Assembly: GCF_000382345.1 (NCBI RefSeq)
Contig: NZ_KB908104.1
Span: forward strand, 1 to 64,000
Direction: 5' to 3'
DNA: 64,000 bases
Source: Massilia niastensis DSM 21313
GTDB lineage: Bacteria > Pseudomonadota > Gammaproteobacteria > Burkholderiales > Burkholderiaceae_D
The notes beneath the pieces are model-generated. The model worked only from the letters and a program-made list of their open reading frames with translations, did no database searches and was not told the origin of the DNA. Position numbers and translations under genes: made by a program. Of the stretch, positions 1 through 8,684 are shown one piece after another. Positions within the stretch are counted from its first letter, which is position 1. Each line of letters starts with the position of its first letter.

Positions 1-610
1 CGGTGACGCGCCCGCCCAGCATCTCGGCCAGGGCTTCGCCGCCGCCGGAGAAGGGGACGTAGTTGAGCTTGCGGACATCGCCGCCGGCGGTCCTGGCCAC
101 CAGGCCGGCCAGGATGTGGTCGGCGCCGCCGGCCGATCCGCCCGCCCACACCACCTTCGCGGTGTCGGCCTTCAGGGCGGCGGCCAGGTCCTTGACCGTC
201 TTGTGGGGCGAGCTGGCCGGGACCACGATCACCAGCGGATCGGCGGTCAGGCGCGCGATCGGGGTGACGGACTCCAGGTTGACCGGGGACCGGTTGGTGA
301 GCACGGCGCCCAGCATGGTGATACCCATCGTCATCATCTGCTTGCCGTCGCCCCTGGCGCCGTTGACGAACTGGGCCAGGCCGACGGTGCCGCCGGCGCC
401 GGGCACATTGAGGACCTGGACGCTCCTGGCGGCGCCGGTGGCGACCATGACCTGCTGCAGGGAGCGCGAGGCGCTGTCCCAGCCGCCGCCCGGCGCGGCC
501 GGCGCCAGGATTTTCAGTTCCAGCGGCGCCTGCGCCATCGCGGGGGCGGCGGCGGCCAGGGCGGCGCCCAGAGCAATCGCACGGGCAAGGCTTCCATTGA
601 TCTTGTACAT
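1..610 (-). CDS. TctC/Bug-type substrate-binding protein, C-terminus cut by window edge
   Basis: This is the periplasmic solute receptor of a tripartite tricarboxylate transporter (TTT), which delivers carboxylates to TctA/TctB membrane partners. About 203 residues are visible from the ATG at 610. A signal peptide is clear (about residues 1-26, ending AAPAMA), followed by the ligand-loop motif PGGGWD near residue 40 that marks the TctC branch of the Bug family. Full members have about 320 residues, so the C-terminal third lies off the left edge. It is divergent from the porin at 954, and the shared spacer carries TTGCA repeats. Any tctBA partners would lie outside the window. The ligand cannot be told from sequence. 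Confidence 0.85.
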   Translation of the reverse strand, partial: MYKINGSLARAIALGAALAAAAPAMAQAPLELKILAPAAPGGGWDSASRSLQQVMVATGAARSVQVLNVPGAGGTVGLAQFVNGARGDGKQMMTMGITMLGAVLTNRSPVNLESVTPIARLTADPLVIVVPASSPHKTVKDLAAALKADTAKVVWAGGSAGGADHILAGLVARTAGGDVRKLNYVPFSGGGEALAEMLGGRVT

Positions 611-953
611 AGCAGCGTCTCCTTTGTGGGTTGCACCTGACATCGGTGCAATGTTGTATTGCCATCACTGCCACAGACAGCAGATTCATGGCGGCAAATC
701 GGCGTAGTGGATCGTCAGTTTGCATTTAATTGCAAAATTATGCAATGCATTTTGTCGTTGCCGGTGTTGTTGAAATGTCCCATCCGCGTTTTTCCGCTGG
801 TTGACTTGCTCGATTTCTAACTGCATTATGACGCGACGATATGCAATTTATTGCCGGATACAGAGGCTCTCATGAGCCTTGTGGCAGGCGCAATCGCTGT
901 CGTACGCGCAGGGAGAGCAATGCGCCTTATTAAACTTATAACGGAGGAAGACG
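611..953. promoter_or_regulatory. Divergent promoter region with TTGCA inverted repeats
   Basis: This 343-bp spacer between a TctC gene and a porin gene is clearly AT-richer than its surroundings. Bases 719-736 form a perfect inverted repeat, TTTGCA-N6-TGCAAA, and bases 740-750 form a second, ATGCA-A-TGCAT. This layout of overlapping half-sites resembles a LysR-type (T-N11-A) binding region. A further ATGCAAT lies near 842. No gene was recognised here. Which regulator binds is unknown; the half-site ATTGCAAA also occurs in the 39-bp elements at 9756 and 17345. Confidence 0.5.
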
Positions 954-2030
954 ATGAATAAACGTGCTCTTGTGGCAGCGATTGCCGCTGCAGCCAGCGG
1001 CGCCGCCTGCGCCCAGTCGAATGCACAGGTCTATGGACTGCTGGATGCGGGCATCGAACACGTGACGAATGCCGATGCGTCGGGAGAAGGCACGACACGG
1101 GTCTACTCGGGCGGCTCGAACAACTCGCGTCTCGGTTTCCGCGGCACCGAGGACCTGGGAGGGGGACTCAAGGCGGTATTCAATCTCGAAGCAGGACTCC
1201 TGATCGATGCCGGCGCCAGCGACGGCCCGCTGTTCCGCCGCCAGGCCAACGTCGGGCTGGAAGGCCGGCTCGGCCGGATCGTGCTCGGCCGCTCGTTCAC
1301 GACGGTCTACGACTTCGTCAATCCCTTCGACCCGATGGGTTACGCGCCGCGCTATTCGTGGATCCCGGGAGGCGGCGGCACCCTGTCCAGCAAATACGGC
1401 ATGACGACCGCCTTCGACAATATGGTGAAGTACCAGGGCCAGTTCGGCGGCCTGAAGATCGGCGCATCGTACGGCGCGGGCGAGGTCGCGGGCAGCGAAG
1501 CCGATGGCAGGAAGTTCGCCGCCGCCAGCGCCTATGAAATGGGGCCCCTGCGTGTCGTCGTGACGGGCGAACGCGTGAACGGCACGACGAGCGCGGCGGG
1601 CATCCGTCCGGTGTCCAGGGTGTATCACGCGGCCACCGCCTACCAGGTCACCGAAGCCGTCAGCCTGAAGCTCGGCCTCAGGAACTACAAGCTGGAGCGG
1701 GGTACCGGGAGCGATGTGCGGGCGAATACCTGGTGGACAGGTACGAATGTCCAGGTCACGCCAGCCGTCGACCTGAGCGCGGTGGTCTACTACCAGGATA
1801 TCAAGGCCGGGGTGACGCCGGGCGATACCGCCGCGGATCCGAAGATGTTCGTCGTCCGCGCCAAGTATGCGCTGTCGAAGCGGACCAGCGTGTACGCCAC
1901 GGCTGCGCATGCCAGGGCAAGCGGCGGCGTCCCGGTCGGCGTGTCGCGCGATTCGTCCGAGGATGGCGGCGTGACCGGCTTTGCCGACCACCAGACCGCC
2001 GTGTTGGTGGGCATCCAGCACCGGTTCTGA
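954..2030 (+). CDS. Gram-negative porin (OmpC-type, 16-strand family)
   Basis: A general outer-membrane diffusion channel of the betaproteobacterial porin family, 358 residues, which is normal length. It has a signal peptide (about residues 1-20, ending GAACAQ) and the typical mature start around VYGLLDAGI. The family pattern SRLGFRGTEDLGGGLKA follows, with several GASYGAGEVAG-like strand repeats, and the protein ends in HRF, the terminal aromatic residue needed for outer-membrane insertion. The start is fixed by a strong GGAGGA ribosome site just upstream. It is divergent from a TctC-type binding protein, so the pair may handle carboxylate entry across outer membrane and periplasm. A second porin lies at 11881. 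Confidence 0.9.
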   Translation: MNKRALVAAIAAAASGAACAQSNAQVYGLLDAGIEHVTNADASGEGTTRVYSGGSNNSRLGFRGTEDLGGGLKAVFNLEAGLLIDAGASDGPLFRRQANVGLEGRLGRIVLGRSFTTVYDFVNPFDPMGYAPRYSWIPGGGGTLSSKYGMTTAFDNMVKYQGQFGGLKIGASYGAGEVAGSEADGRKFAAASAYEMGPLRVVVTGERVNGTTSAAGIRPVSRVYHAATAYQVTEAVSLKLGLRNYKLERGTGSDVRANTWWTGTNVQVTPAVDLSAVVYYQDIKAGVTPGDTAADPKMFVVRAKYALSKRTSVYATAAHARASGGVPVGVSRDSSEDGGVTGFADHQTAVLVGIQHRF

Positions 2031-2043
2031 CGGACGGCGCCGG

Positions 2044-2075
2044 GCCATCGCGCGCCTGGTGCGCGCCGCGATGGC
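2044..2075 (+). terminator. Possible terminator hairpin after the porin
   Basis: Arms GCCATCGCG (2044-2052) and CGCGATGGC (2067-2075) pair perfectly, with further GC pairing inside. No T-run follows, so this may be a stability hairpin rather than an intrinsic terminator. Confidence 0.4.
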
Positions 2076-2155
2076 TGCACATGAGGTAGAACCAGGGTTA
2101 CGCCGGGTGCTCGAGAAGGCGATCACCAGCGGCGAACCACTGATTCGGAGTTGCC

Positions 2156-2695
2156 ATGAAACAGTACATGGGTTGCCTGGTATGGTGGGCGGCAGCGATG
2201 AGCCCTGCCCATGCCCAGGCGGACGCGCCGTCCGCCCCGGCGCTACGGACCGAATTCGTGTTCGGGGCGCGGATCAAGGTCGACAAGCCGCTGGTCATCG
2301 GCCAGAGCGCGCACGGCTTGCGGCGCGTGGTGCCGATCGTCGGCGGGACGGTCAGCGGTCCCGCCCTGACGGGCACGGTGGTGCCGGGCGGCGCCGACTG
2401 GCAGTTCGTCCGTCCGGACGGGGTGGTCGACGTGCAGGCGAAATACACGCTGAAGGCCGACGACGGCACCCTGGTCATGGTGGATAACCGCGGGGTGCGC
2501 CACGCGCCGCCAGCGGTGCTGGAGCGGATGGCGAAAGGGGAGCATGTGCCGGCGAACGCGTATTACTTCCGGACGACAGCGCGGTTCGAGGCGCCGCTCG
2601 GCAGCAAGTACGAGTGGCTCAACCGGGCCGTCTTCATCGGCGTGGCGGAGCGCCACCCGGATGCGGCGCTCATACGCTTCTACAGGGTCGACTGA
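2156..2695 (+). CDS. DUF3237 family secreted protein
   Basis: A 179-residue protein with a signal peptide (about residues 1-20, ending SPAHAQ) and one DUF3237 domain. Typical family blocks are the VDKPLVIGQSAHGLRRVVPIVGGTVSG stretch in the first half and a DGVVDVQAKYTLKADDGTLV-type strand pair, then the YYFRTTARFEA and FIGVAER segments. DUF3237 proteins form small beta barrels and have no established enzymatic role; many cluster with aromatic or carboxylate catabolism genes. An MFS transporter follows 36 bp downstream on the same strand, so the two are probably cotranscribed. The function is unknown. Confidence 0.8.
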   Translation: MKQYMGCLVWWAAAMSPAHAQADAPSAPALRTEFVFGARIKVDKPLVIGQSAHGLRRVVPIVGGTVSGPALTGTVVPGGADWQFVRPDGVVDVQAKYTLKADDGTLVMVDNRGVRHAPPAVLERMAKGEHVPANAYYFRTTARFEAPLGSKYEWLNRAVFIGVAERHPDAALIRFYRVD

Positions 2696-2731
2696 AAGCG
2701 CACCAGGCAGCCCTGAACGGAAACGATCGCC

Positions 2732-4075
2732 ATGTCCACTTCAGCCACCACCCTCGACAAGGACGCGCCAGTGATAACAGTGGAACAGGGCATCCAGGCG
2801 GCCGGCGTCGGCAGGTTCCAGTACCGCCTGTTTGTGATCTTCGGCCTGGTCTGGGCGGCCGACGCCATGCAGGTGCTGTCGATCGGCTTCAGCGCGCCCT
2901 CGATCGCCAGGACCTTCGGGGTGCCGATTCCGCAGGCCCTGCAGACGGGCACCTTCTTCTTCAGCGGGATGCTGGTCGGCGCCTTCGTGTTCGGCCGCCT
3001 CGCGGACCGGATCGGGCGGCGCCCGGTGCTGATGATGGCGGTGATCATCGATGCCTGCTGCGGCGTGGCGTCGGCATTCTCCCCCGATCTCGCCTGGCTC
3101 CTTGCGCTCCGGTTCTTGACCGGCATCGGCGTGGGCGGCACGCTGCCGGTGGACTACACGATGATGGCGGAATTCCTTCCCAGCGAACGCCGGGGCCGCT
3201 GGCTGGTCATGCTCGAATCCTTCTGGGCGATCGGCACCATTTTCCTGGCGGTCCTGGCCCTGGTCGCCGTGCGCTGGGGGGATGACGCCTGGCGGGTGAT
3301 CTTCTTCGTCACCGGCATCCCCGCCTTGGTCGGTGTCGTACTGCGCTTCTACGTTCCCGAATCGCCGCTGTACCTGGCCCGCAGCGGACAAGCGGAACAG
3401 GCGCGCGCGGTCCTGGAGCGCGTGGCCAGGGCCAATGGCCGCACCGTCGAGATCCCGCCCCTGCAGGCGGAGACGCCCATGCACCGCTCGGTGTTTTCCC
3501 TGTTTTCCAGCGGCCTGCGCCGCCGCAGCATCTCCCTGTTCATTGCGTGGGGACTGATCTCGATCGCCTACTACGGCGTGTTCGTCTACCTGCCGGTGAA
3601 GCTGGGCGCCGAAGGATTCGGCTTCATGCGGGGCCAGGTCTTCCTGATCATCCTGGCGCTGGTCCAGTTGCCCGGCTTCGCCTTGTCGGCCTACGGCGTG
3701 GAGCGCTGGGGACGCAAGCCGACCCTGGTGGGCTTCCTGCTGCTGAGCGCCGTGGGCTGCATGGGCTATAGCCTCGGCAGTGCTCCCGCCATGGTCATCG
3801 GTTCGACCCTGCTGATGAGCTTTGCGCTGCTGGGCACATGGGGCGCCTTGTACGCCTTCACGCCCGAGGTGTATCCGACCGGCCTGCGCGCCAGCGGGAT
3901 GGGCGTGGCCGGTGCGGTTGCGCGCTTCGGCGGCCTGTTCGCGCCGGCGATCATTGCGCCGGTGATGGCGACGCACTTCACGCTGTCGCTGGCGATGCTC
4001 TCGGGCTTCCTGGTGGCGGGGGCGATCGCGATCCTGTGCGTCGACATGGAGTCGCGCAACCGCGCACTGGATTGA
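2732..4075 (+). CDS. MFS transporter, NiaP/AAHS-like
   Basis: A 447-residue inner-membrane proton-coupled transporter with 12 predicted helices. The loop motif GRLADRIGRRP between helices 2 and 3 is the major-facilitator signature, and SERRGRW after helix 4 is typical of the sugar-porter/AAHS/NiaP branch. Acidic residues within the first helix block (VWAADAMQ) fit transport of organic anions such as aromatic acids or nicotinate. It follows the DUF3237 gene closely and converges with the TetR gene 8 bp downstream. The substrate is not known; an aromatic or small carboxylic acid is my inference. Confidence 0.85.
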   Translation: MSTSATTLDKDAPVITVEQGIQAAGVGRFQYRLFVIFGLVWAADAMQVLSIGFSAPSIARTFGVPIPQALQTGTFFFSGMLVGAFVFGRLADRIGRRPVLMMAVIIDACCGVASAFSPDLAWLLALRFLTGIGVGGTLPVDYTMMAEFLPSERRGRWLVMLESFWAIGTIFLAVLALVAVRWGDDAWRVIFFVTGIPALVGVVLRFYVPESPLYLARSGQAEQARAVLERVARANGRTVEIPPLQAETPMHRSVFSLFSSGLRRRSISLFIAWGLISIAYYGVFVYLPVKLGAEGFGFMRGQVFLIILALVQLPGFALSAYGVERWGRKPTLVGFLLLSAVGCMGYSLGSAPAMVIGSTLLMSFALLGTWGALYAFTPEVYPTGLRASGMGVAGAVARFGGLFAPAIIAPVMATHFTLSLAMLSGFLVAGAIAILCVDMESRNRALD

Positions 4076-4083
4076 GTGCCGAA

Positions 4084-4722
4084 TCAAGGTTCGGCCGCGC
4101 CGGACACGCTTCGCTCGACGGCGAAGTAGGACAGGAACATCGATACCGCCGCGTCGACGACGGGCTCCTGTTCGGCCGGGTCCAGGGGCGGGGCGCCCAT
4201 GGCCACCTGCGGCCAGAACGCAAACGCCTTGATCTGCCCCTGCAGCAGGGTCGCGGCGAACGTCGGATCGCCGGGCTTGAGCCTGCCGTCGGCCTGCGCC
4301 GCGCGGATCCATGCGGTCACGCCTTCCTCGCGTTCGCCCAGGCGGGCGAAGACCGGCAAGGCGCGTTCCGGCGCATGGATCGCCTCGGCCACCGCCACCC
4401 GCGCCAGGTCGAGAAAATCCCGCTCGGCCAGGGTACGCATCTTCAGGGTCATCAGTTCGACCAGCTGCTCGCGCAGGCCGCGGTCGCGTCGGTAGGCCAG
4501 CTCCACCATGCCGGCGCAGCTCTGGAACAGCTGCACCAGCGTCTCCTCGAACAGTTCTTCCTTGCTGGGAAAGTGGTTGTAGACGGTGCGCTTCGACACC
4601 CCGGCAAGCGCGGCGATCCGGTCCATGCTGGTGGCCTCGAAGCCATGCGAGCGGAACTGTTCGGCAGCCGCCGCGACGATGGCGCTGCGTTTGCGGTCGG
4701 TAAGGCGGGAGGGTGCGTTCAT
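4084..4722 (-). CDS. TetR/AcrR family transcriptional regulator
   Basis: A 212-residue one-component repressor. The N-terminal helix-turn-helix is clear (residues about 10-56), with the recognition segment AGVSKRTVYNHFPSKEELF. The rest is an all-helical ligand and dimer domain with the C-terminal fold seen in AefR-like members (MLKMRT-type helix, then an EAIHAPERALPVFARLG segment). It is divergent from the metallo-beta-lactamase-fold gene at 4808, and the 85-bp spacer holds a 15-bp perfect palindrome, the likely binding site. It probably represses itself and the hydrolase. The ligand is unknown. Confidence 0.9.
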   Translation of the reverse strand: MNAPSRLTDRKRSAIVAAAAEQFRSHGFEATSMDRIAALAGVSKRTVYNHFPSKEELFEETLVQLFQSCAGMVELAYRRDRGLREQLVELMTLKMRTLAERDFLDLARVAVAEAIHAPERALPVFARLGEREEGVTAWIRAAQADGRLKPGDPTFAATLLQGQIKAFAFWPQVAMGAPPLDPAEQEPVVDAAVSMFLSYFAVERSVSGAAEP

Positions 4723-4744
4723 CCATGAATTTTACACTCACCAG

Positions 4745-4780
4745 TTTACTTTCACAAAAAGAGAAACTACACTGTGTAGT
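4745..4780 (+). promoter_or_regulatory. Promoter with overlapping TetR operator
   Basis: The 15-bp palindrome ACTACACTGTGTAGT (4766-4780) has seven-base arms around one central base, the usual shape of a TetR-family operator. It overlaps a possible plus-strand promoter: TTTACT at 4745-4750 and TACACT at 4768-4773, spaced 17 bp. Binding would cover the -10 box and block transcription of the hydrolase. Confidence 0.6.
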
Positions 4781-4807
4781 GTACTTTTAATCCGGAACCG
4801 CTTACCG

Positions 4808-5881
4808 ATGCGCCTCCTGTCTATCACTCTCGTCCTGGGGATCCTGTCCATCATGGCTTACTGCAACACCTGGGCTTCAGTCCCCCTGTTTTTCCAGGAC
4901 TCGCCCCAGTTCCGGGACGGCAAGTTCCACAATCCCGTCCCGATGCACCGGCAGAGCGCCGGCGAGACGGCGCGCCTGTTCTGGACCTTTATGTTCGACA
5001 AGCCGGCCGGCACGGCCCCCACGCAAGCGGTTCCCGTCCGCCCCCTCAGCCAGGGCGACCTGCTCGCCGCGCCGGACAATACCCTGTTCCGCCTGGGCCA
5101 TTCGACCATGCTGATCAAGCTGGCGGGCGAGTTCTACCTGACCGATCCGGTGTTCTCGGAGCGGGCCTCGCCGGTGCAGTGGGCCGGTCCCGCGCGCTTC
5201 CATGCGCCGCCGATCGGCATCGACGAGCTGCCGCCGATCAAGGCCGCGATCCTCTCGCATGACCATTACGACCATCTCGACCACGCGGCCATCATGGCGC
5301 TCGCCGCCAGGACCACGCATTTCCTGGCGCCGCTGGGCGTGGGCAAGCGCCTGGTCGACTGGGGCGTCGATCCCGCCAAGGTCCGCCAGCTGGACTGGTG
5401 GCAGGAAGCCGACCTGGACGGGGTGCGCTTCGTGGCGACGCCGGCGCAGCATTTCTCGGGACGCGGCCTGAACGACGGCAACTCGACCCTGTGGGCGTCC
5501 TGGGTGATCCTGCATGACGAGCTGCGCCTGTTCTTCAGCGGCGACACGGGCTACTTCGCCGGCTTCAGGGAAATCGGCGACAGGTACGGTCCCTTCGACG
5601 TGGCCATGCTCGAGACGGGGGCGTACGACAAGCAGTGGCCGGACGTCCACATGCAGCCGGAAGAGACCTTGCAGGCCTTCCTCGATTTGAAGGGACGCTG
5701 GCTGCTGCCGGTCCACAACGGTACCTTCGACCTGGGCCTGCACCGCTGGCAGGAACCGTTCGACCGTATCGCCGGGCTCGCGGCCCAGCGCGGCGTCGCC
5801 TTGACGACGCCGGAAATGGGCGAGCCGCTCGATCTCGGGCAGCCGCATGCCGGCAACCCGTGGTGGCGGGCGCTGAAGTAG
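4808..5881 (+). CDS. Metallo-beta-lactamase-fold hydrolase (UlaG/RomA/NAPE-PLD-like)
   Basis: A 357-residue protein with an N-terminal hydrophobic segment (residues about 3-22) that suggests membrane anchoring or export. The zinc motif HDHYDHLD starts at His151, and later metal ligands appear in the FSGDTGY and LPVHNGTFDLGLH blocks. The order matches the RomA/NAPE-PLD branch of the superfamily, which cleaves phosphodiester or lactone bonds. The ATG at 4808 is preferred over upstream in-frame ATGs because it begins the hydrophobic leader and sits downstream of the promoter and operator. The divergent TetR gene probably controls it. The substrate is unknown. Confidence 0.85.
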   Translation: MRLLSITLVLGILSIMAYCNTWASVPLFFQDSPQFRDGKFHNPVPMHRQSAGETARLFWTFMFDKPAGTAPTQAVPVRPLSQGDLLAAPDNTLFRLGHSTMLIKLAGEFYLTDPVFSERASPVQWAGPARFHAPPIGIDELPPIKAAILSHDHYDHLDHAAIMALAARTTHFLAPLGVGKRLVDWGVDPAKVRQLDWWQEADLDGVRFVATPAQHFSGRGLNDGNSTLWASWVILHDELRLFFSGDTGYFAGFREIGDRYGPFDVAMLETGAYDKQWPDVHMQPEETLQAFLDLKGRWLLPVHNGTFDLGLHRWQEPFDRIAGLAAQRGVALTTPEMGEPLDLGQPHAGNPWWRALK

Positions 5882-6147
5882 CGGGCCGGTCGCCCGCGTC
5901 GATCCGCTTCCAATTCGTGCGCTGGTTGACGTATCGTGTGCAGGTCGCCCGCGGCCATGCGCTCGCCCTGTTGCGGCGTGATGATCGCCAGGGGCGACCT
6001 GGCCGTCGAATCAACCTCGGGATGTTGAGTCTGGCCCATGCGTTCGCCGCGGCGCCGGGATGAGCCGCCTGTCGTGGTTCAAAGGTGCGCTGCGCGGGGC
6101 CCGGGCGCAGTAGGCTACGCGGATAACCCAACCCGATGGAGGGCATC

Positions 6148-6534
6148 ATGCTATCTAACAAGGAAGCAATTGCAACGATCGGTGTGCGCGATGTGGAAGC
6201 GGCGAGGAAGTTCTACGGCAATGTGCTTGGATTACAGGAAGACAGCAGCGCGGGGGACAAGTGCGAAGGGGTCGTGTGCTACCTGAGCGGCAAGTCCCGG
6301 ATCTTCGTCTACGAGTCGAAGTATGCCGGCACCAACCAGGCGACCGTGGTCACCTGGGACGTGGGCGCGGAAATCGGCGAGATCGTCGCCGCCCTGAAAG
6401 CGAAAGGCGCCAGCTTCGAGCACTACGAGATGGAAGGAATGCGGCTCGAAGGGGACATCCACGTCGGCGACCAGATGAAAGTGGTGTGGCTCAAAGACCC
6501 TGATGGCAACATTCTGAGCATCAACGGCAAATGA
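6148..6534 (+). CDS. VOC (glyoxalase/bleomycin-resistance fold) protein
   Basis: A single-domain VOC protein of 128 residues. The first beta-alpha-beta unit shows the usual VRDVEAARKFYGNVLGL pattern and the last strand ends WLKDPDGNILSI, the classic glyoxalase-fold ending with an acidic residue near the metal position. I chose the ATG at 6148 because GGAGG lies nine bases before it; an in-frame ATG at 6136 overlaps that ribosome site. The reaction is unknown. Members include glyoxalases, isomerases and drug-binding proteins. It stands alone, convergent with tctA. Confidence 0.8.
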   Translation: MLSNKEAIATIGVRDVEAARKFYGNVLGLQEDSSAGDKCEGVVCYLSGKSRIFVYESKYAGTNQATVVTWDVGAEIGEIVAALKAKGASFEHYEMEGMRLEGDIHVGDQMKVVWLKDPDGNILSINGK

Positions 6535-6599
6535 AGGGTTCTTCTTCCAGCCGTGCCGCCCAGGGAGGACAACGCGGTCCATCCCCGGGCGGATAGTGA

Positions 6600-8099
6600 T
6601 TACTCTACAAATGCCTCCTCCCGTTTCTTGCGCAAGGCCGGCAGCATCACCATCACGAGGGCGATCACCGACATCGACAGCATCGTCGCGCTGATCGGGC
6701 TGCTCAGGAACACCATCGGATCGCTGCGCGACAGCAGCAAGGCGCGGCGCAGGTATTCTTCCATCATCGGCCCGATGATAAAGCCGAGCATGAGCGGCGC
6801 GGGCTCGCATTCGAGCTTGGCGCAGACATAGCCGAACAGTCCGAACACCGCCATCAGGTAGATATCGACATCGCTGTTGTTCAGGCTGAAGACGCCGATC
6901 GCGCAGAACAGCAGGATGGCCGGATACAGCAGGTGGTAGGGCACCATGATCATGCGCACCCACAGGCCGATCATCGGCAGGTTCAGCACCACCAGGAACA
7001 AGTTCCCGATCCACATCGAAGCGATGATCCCCCAGAACAGCGCCGGCTGCTCCGTCATCACGGCGGGGCCGGGCTGGATGCCCTGGATGATCATGGCGCC
7101 GATCATCAGCGCCATCACGGGGTTCGACGGGATGCCGAGCGTCAGCATCGGAATGAAGGAGGTCTGGGCGCCGGCATTGTTGGCCGCCTCGGGCGCGGCG
7201 ACGCCCTCGATCGCGCCATGCCCGAACTGCGCCTTGTTCGGCGAGAGCTTCTTCTCGATCGAGTAGGAAGCAAACGACGACAGCATCGCGCCGCCGCCGG
7301 GCAGGATGCCGAGTATCGCGCCGAGGCCGGTACCGCGCAGGACCGGCGCCACGATGCGCCGCAGGTCGGCCCTGGTCGGCAGCAGTCCTTCCACCTTCCT
7401 GATCGTCATGGTGCGGGTCGACTCATGCTCCAGGTTCTTGATGATCTCTCCAATGCCGAACATCCCCATCGCCACGATGACGAAGTTGATGCCGTCCGCC
7501 AGCGGCGGCAGGTCGAAGGTGTAGCGCGTGGCGCCCGAATTGACGTCGGTGCCGACGAGGCCGAGGGCCAGGCCGAGCACCACCATGCCGAGCGCCTTGA
7601 TCAGGGAGCCGTGGGCCAGCACCACGGATGCCACCAGGCCCAGGGTCATCAGCGAAAAATACTCGGCGGGACCGAACTTCAGCGCGAGCAGCGTGAGCGG
7701 CGGCGCGAACCACGCCAGCAGGAAGGTGGCCACGGTGCCGGCGAAGAAGGAGGCAAGGGCGGCGGTTGCCAGCGCGCGTCCGGCCTGGCCATTGCGCGCC
7801 ATCTTGTAGCCGTCCAGCGCGGTGACCACCGAGGAGGCCTCGCCCGGCAGGTTGACGAGGATGGCGGTGGTGGAACCGCCGTACTGCGCGCCATAGTAGA
7901 TCCCGGACAGCATGATCAGCGACGATACGGGCGGCAGTCCGAAAGTGATCGGTAACAGCATCGCGATCGTGGCCGTGGGACCGAGACCGGGCAAGACGCC
8001 GACGGCGGTCCCGACGAACACGCCGAGCAGGCAGTAAAACAGGTTAGCGAGGGTAAAGGCCGTTTCAAAGCCCAGTCCCAGGTTGGCGAGAATGTCCAT
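6600..8099 (-). CDS. tctA: TctA, large membrane subunit of tripartite tricarboxylate transporter
   Basis: A 499-residue inner-membrane protein with about 12 hydrophobic segments, the size expected of TctA. The family signature is present near residues 40-90: GVLPGLGPTATIAMLLP, then YYGAQYGGSTTAILVNLPGE. A second GILPGGGAMLSSF motif lies in the C-terminal half, and this internal repeat of PGLGP/PGGG motifs is diagnostic. It forms the ion-coupled channel with TctB and receives ligand from a Bug protein. Its start lies 12 bp from the tctB stop. It is the last gene of tctC-tctB-tctA, which carries the 39-bp element upstream at 9756. Confidence 0.95.
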   Translation of the reverse strand: MDILANLGLGFETAFTLANLFYCLLGVFVGTAVGVLPGLGPTATIAMLLPITFGLPPVSSLIMLSGIYYGAQYGGSTTAILVNLPGEASSVVTALDGYKMARNGQAGRALATAALASFFAGTVATFLLAWFAPPLTLLALKFGPAEYFSLMTLGLVASVVLAHGSLIKALGMVVLGLALGLVGTDVNSGATRYTFDLPPLADGINFVIVAMGMFGIGEIIKNLEHESTRTMTIRKVEGLLPTRADLRRIVAPVLRGTGLGAILGILPGGGAMLSSFASYSIEKKLSPNKAQFGHGAIEGVAAPEAANNAGAQTSFIPMLTLGIPSNPVMALMIGAMIIQGIQPGPAVMTEQPALFWGIIASMWIGNLFLVVLNLPMIGLWVRMIMVPYHLLYPAILLFCAIGVFSLNNSDVDIYLMAVFGLFGYVCAKLECEPAPLMLGFIIGPMMEEYLRRALLLSRSDPMVFLSSPISATMLSMSVIALVMVMLPALRKKREEAFVE

Positions 8100-8111
8100 G
8101 CCGATCTCCTG

Positions 8112-8573
8112 TCAGGCGCCGAGCCACGGGCCCAGGACGGGCAGGGGCAGGCCGAGCGCTTTCACGAACAGCAGCACGCAGAAGACGGTGGCGCCGATCG
8201 CCAGCGCCACGGTGGGGCGCCAGCGGAACTTGGCGCTGCCGAAGGCGCTGATGAGGATGAGGAGCGGGATCGCCACCACCAGTCCGGCGCCGCGCACCAG
8301 GAAGCCGAACAGCAGGACGGCGCCCAGGATCAGGGCCATGTCCTTGTAGGCAAAGCGCTCGAGCGGCTCGCCATCCGTCGTGAGCGAACCGAGCAGGGTG
8401 ACGACAGCGATGGCGGCGAGCACCCATCCCAGCATGGTCGGGAAAAACCCGGGTCCCATTTGCCCCGCGGTGCCCATCGGGTATTCGCGGGCAATGAGCA
8501 CGATGGCGAGGCTGAAAGCGAGGAACATGATCCCCGACCAGAAATCCTTCGGACTGCGTAGCGTCGATCGCAT
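8112..8573 (-). CDS. tctB: TctB, small membrane subunit of tripartite tricarboxylate transporter
   Basis: A 153-residue protein with four hydrophobic helices, matching the small and poorly conserved TctB subunit. The conserved GPGFFP motif lies near residue 41 after the first helix. It sits between tctC and tctA in the usual order. A GC-rich hairpin in the 111-bp gap to tctC could lower expression of the membrane subunits relative to the binding protein. Confidence 0.9.
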   Translation of the reverse strand: MRSTLRSPKDFWSGIMFLAFSLAIVLIAREYPMGTAGQMGPGFFPTMLGWVLAAIAVVTLLGSLTTDGEPLERFAYKDMALILGAVLLFGFLVRGAGLVVAIPLLILISAFGSAKFRWRPTVALAIGATVFCVLLFVKALGLPLPVLGPWLGA

Positions 8574-8622
8574 GACGATGTCTCCTTCTTGTTGGATGTG
8601 TGTGAGGCGTGCGACGGCCTGC

Positions 8623-8643
8623 CCGGCCGCTGCTGGCGGCCGG
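8623..8643 (-). terminator. Intercistronic hairpin between tctC and tctB
   Basis: Arms CCGGCCGC (8623-8630) and GCGGCCGG (8636-8643) enclose a five-base loop. There is no T-run, so it more likely acts as an attenuator or 3' end stabiliser for tctC mRNA, which would give more binding protein than TctA/TctB. Confidence 0.5.
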
Positions 8644-8684
8644 ACGGCGTCTCGTGGTGATGCAGTGGGGGGTGTGGCGTGCGC

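Noticed and set aside
5882..6147. Short open frames between the MBL-fold hydrolase and the VOC gene
   Set aside because: No ribosome site, no leader and low-complexity translation; nothing supports a gene.
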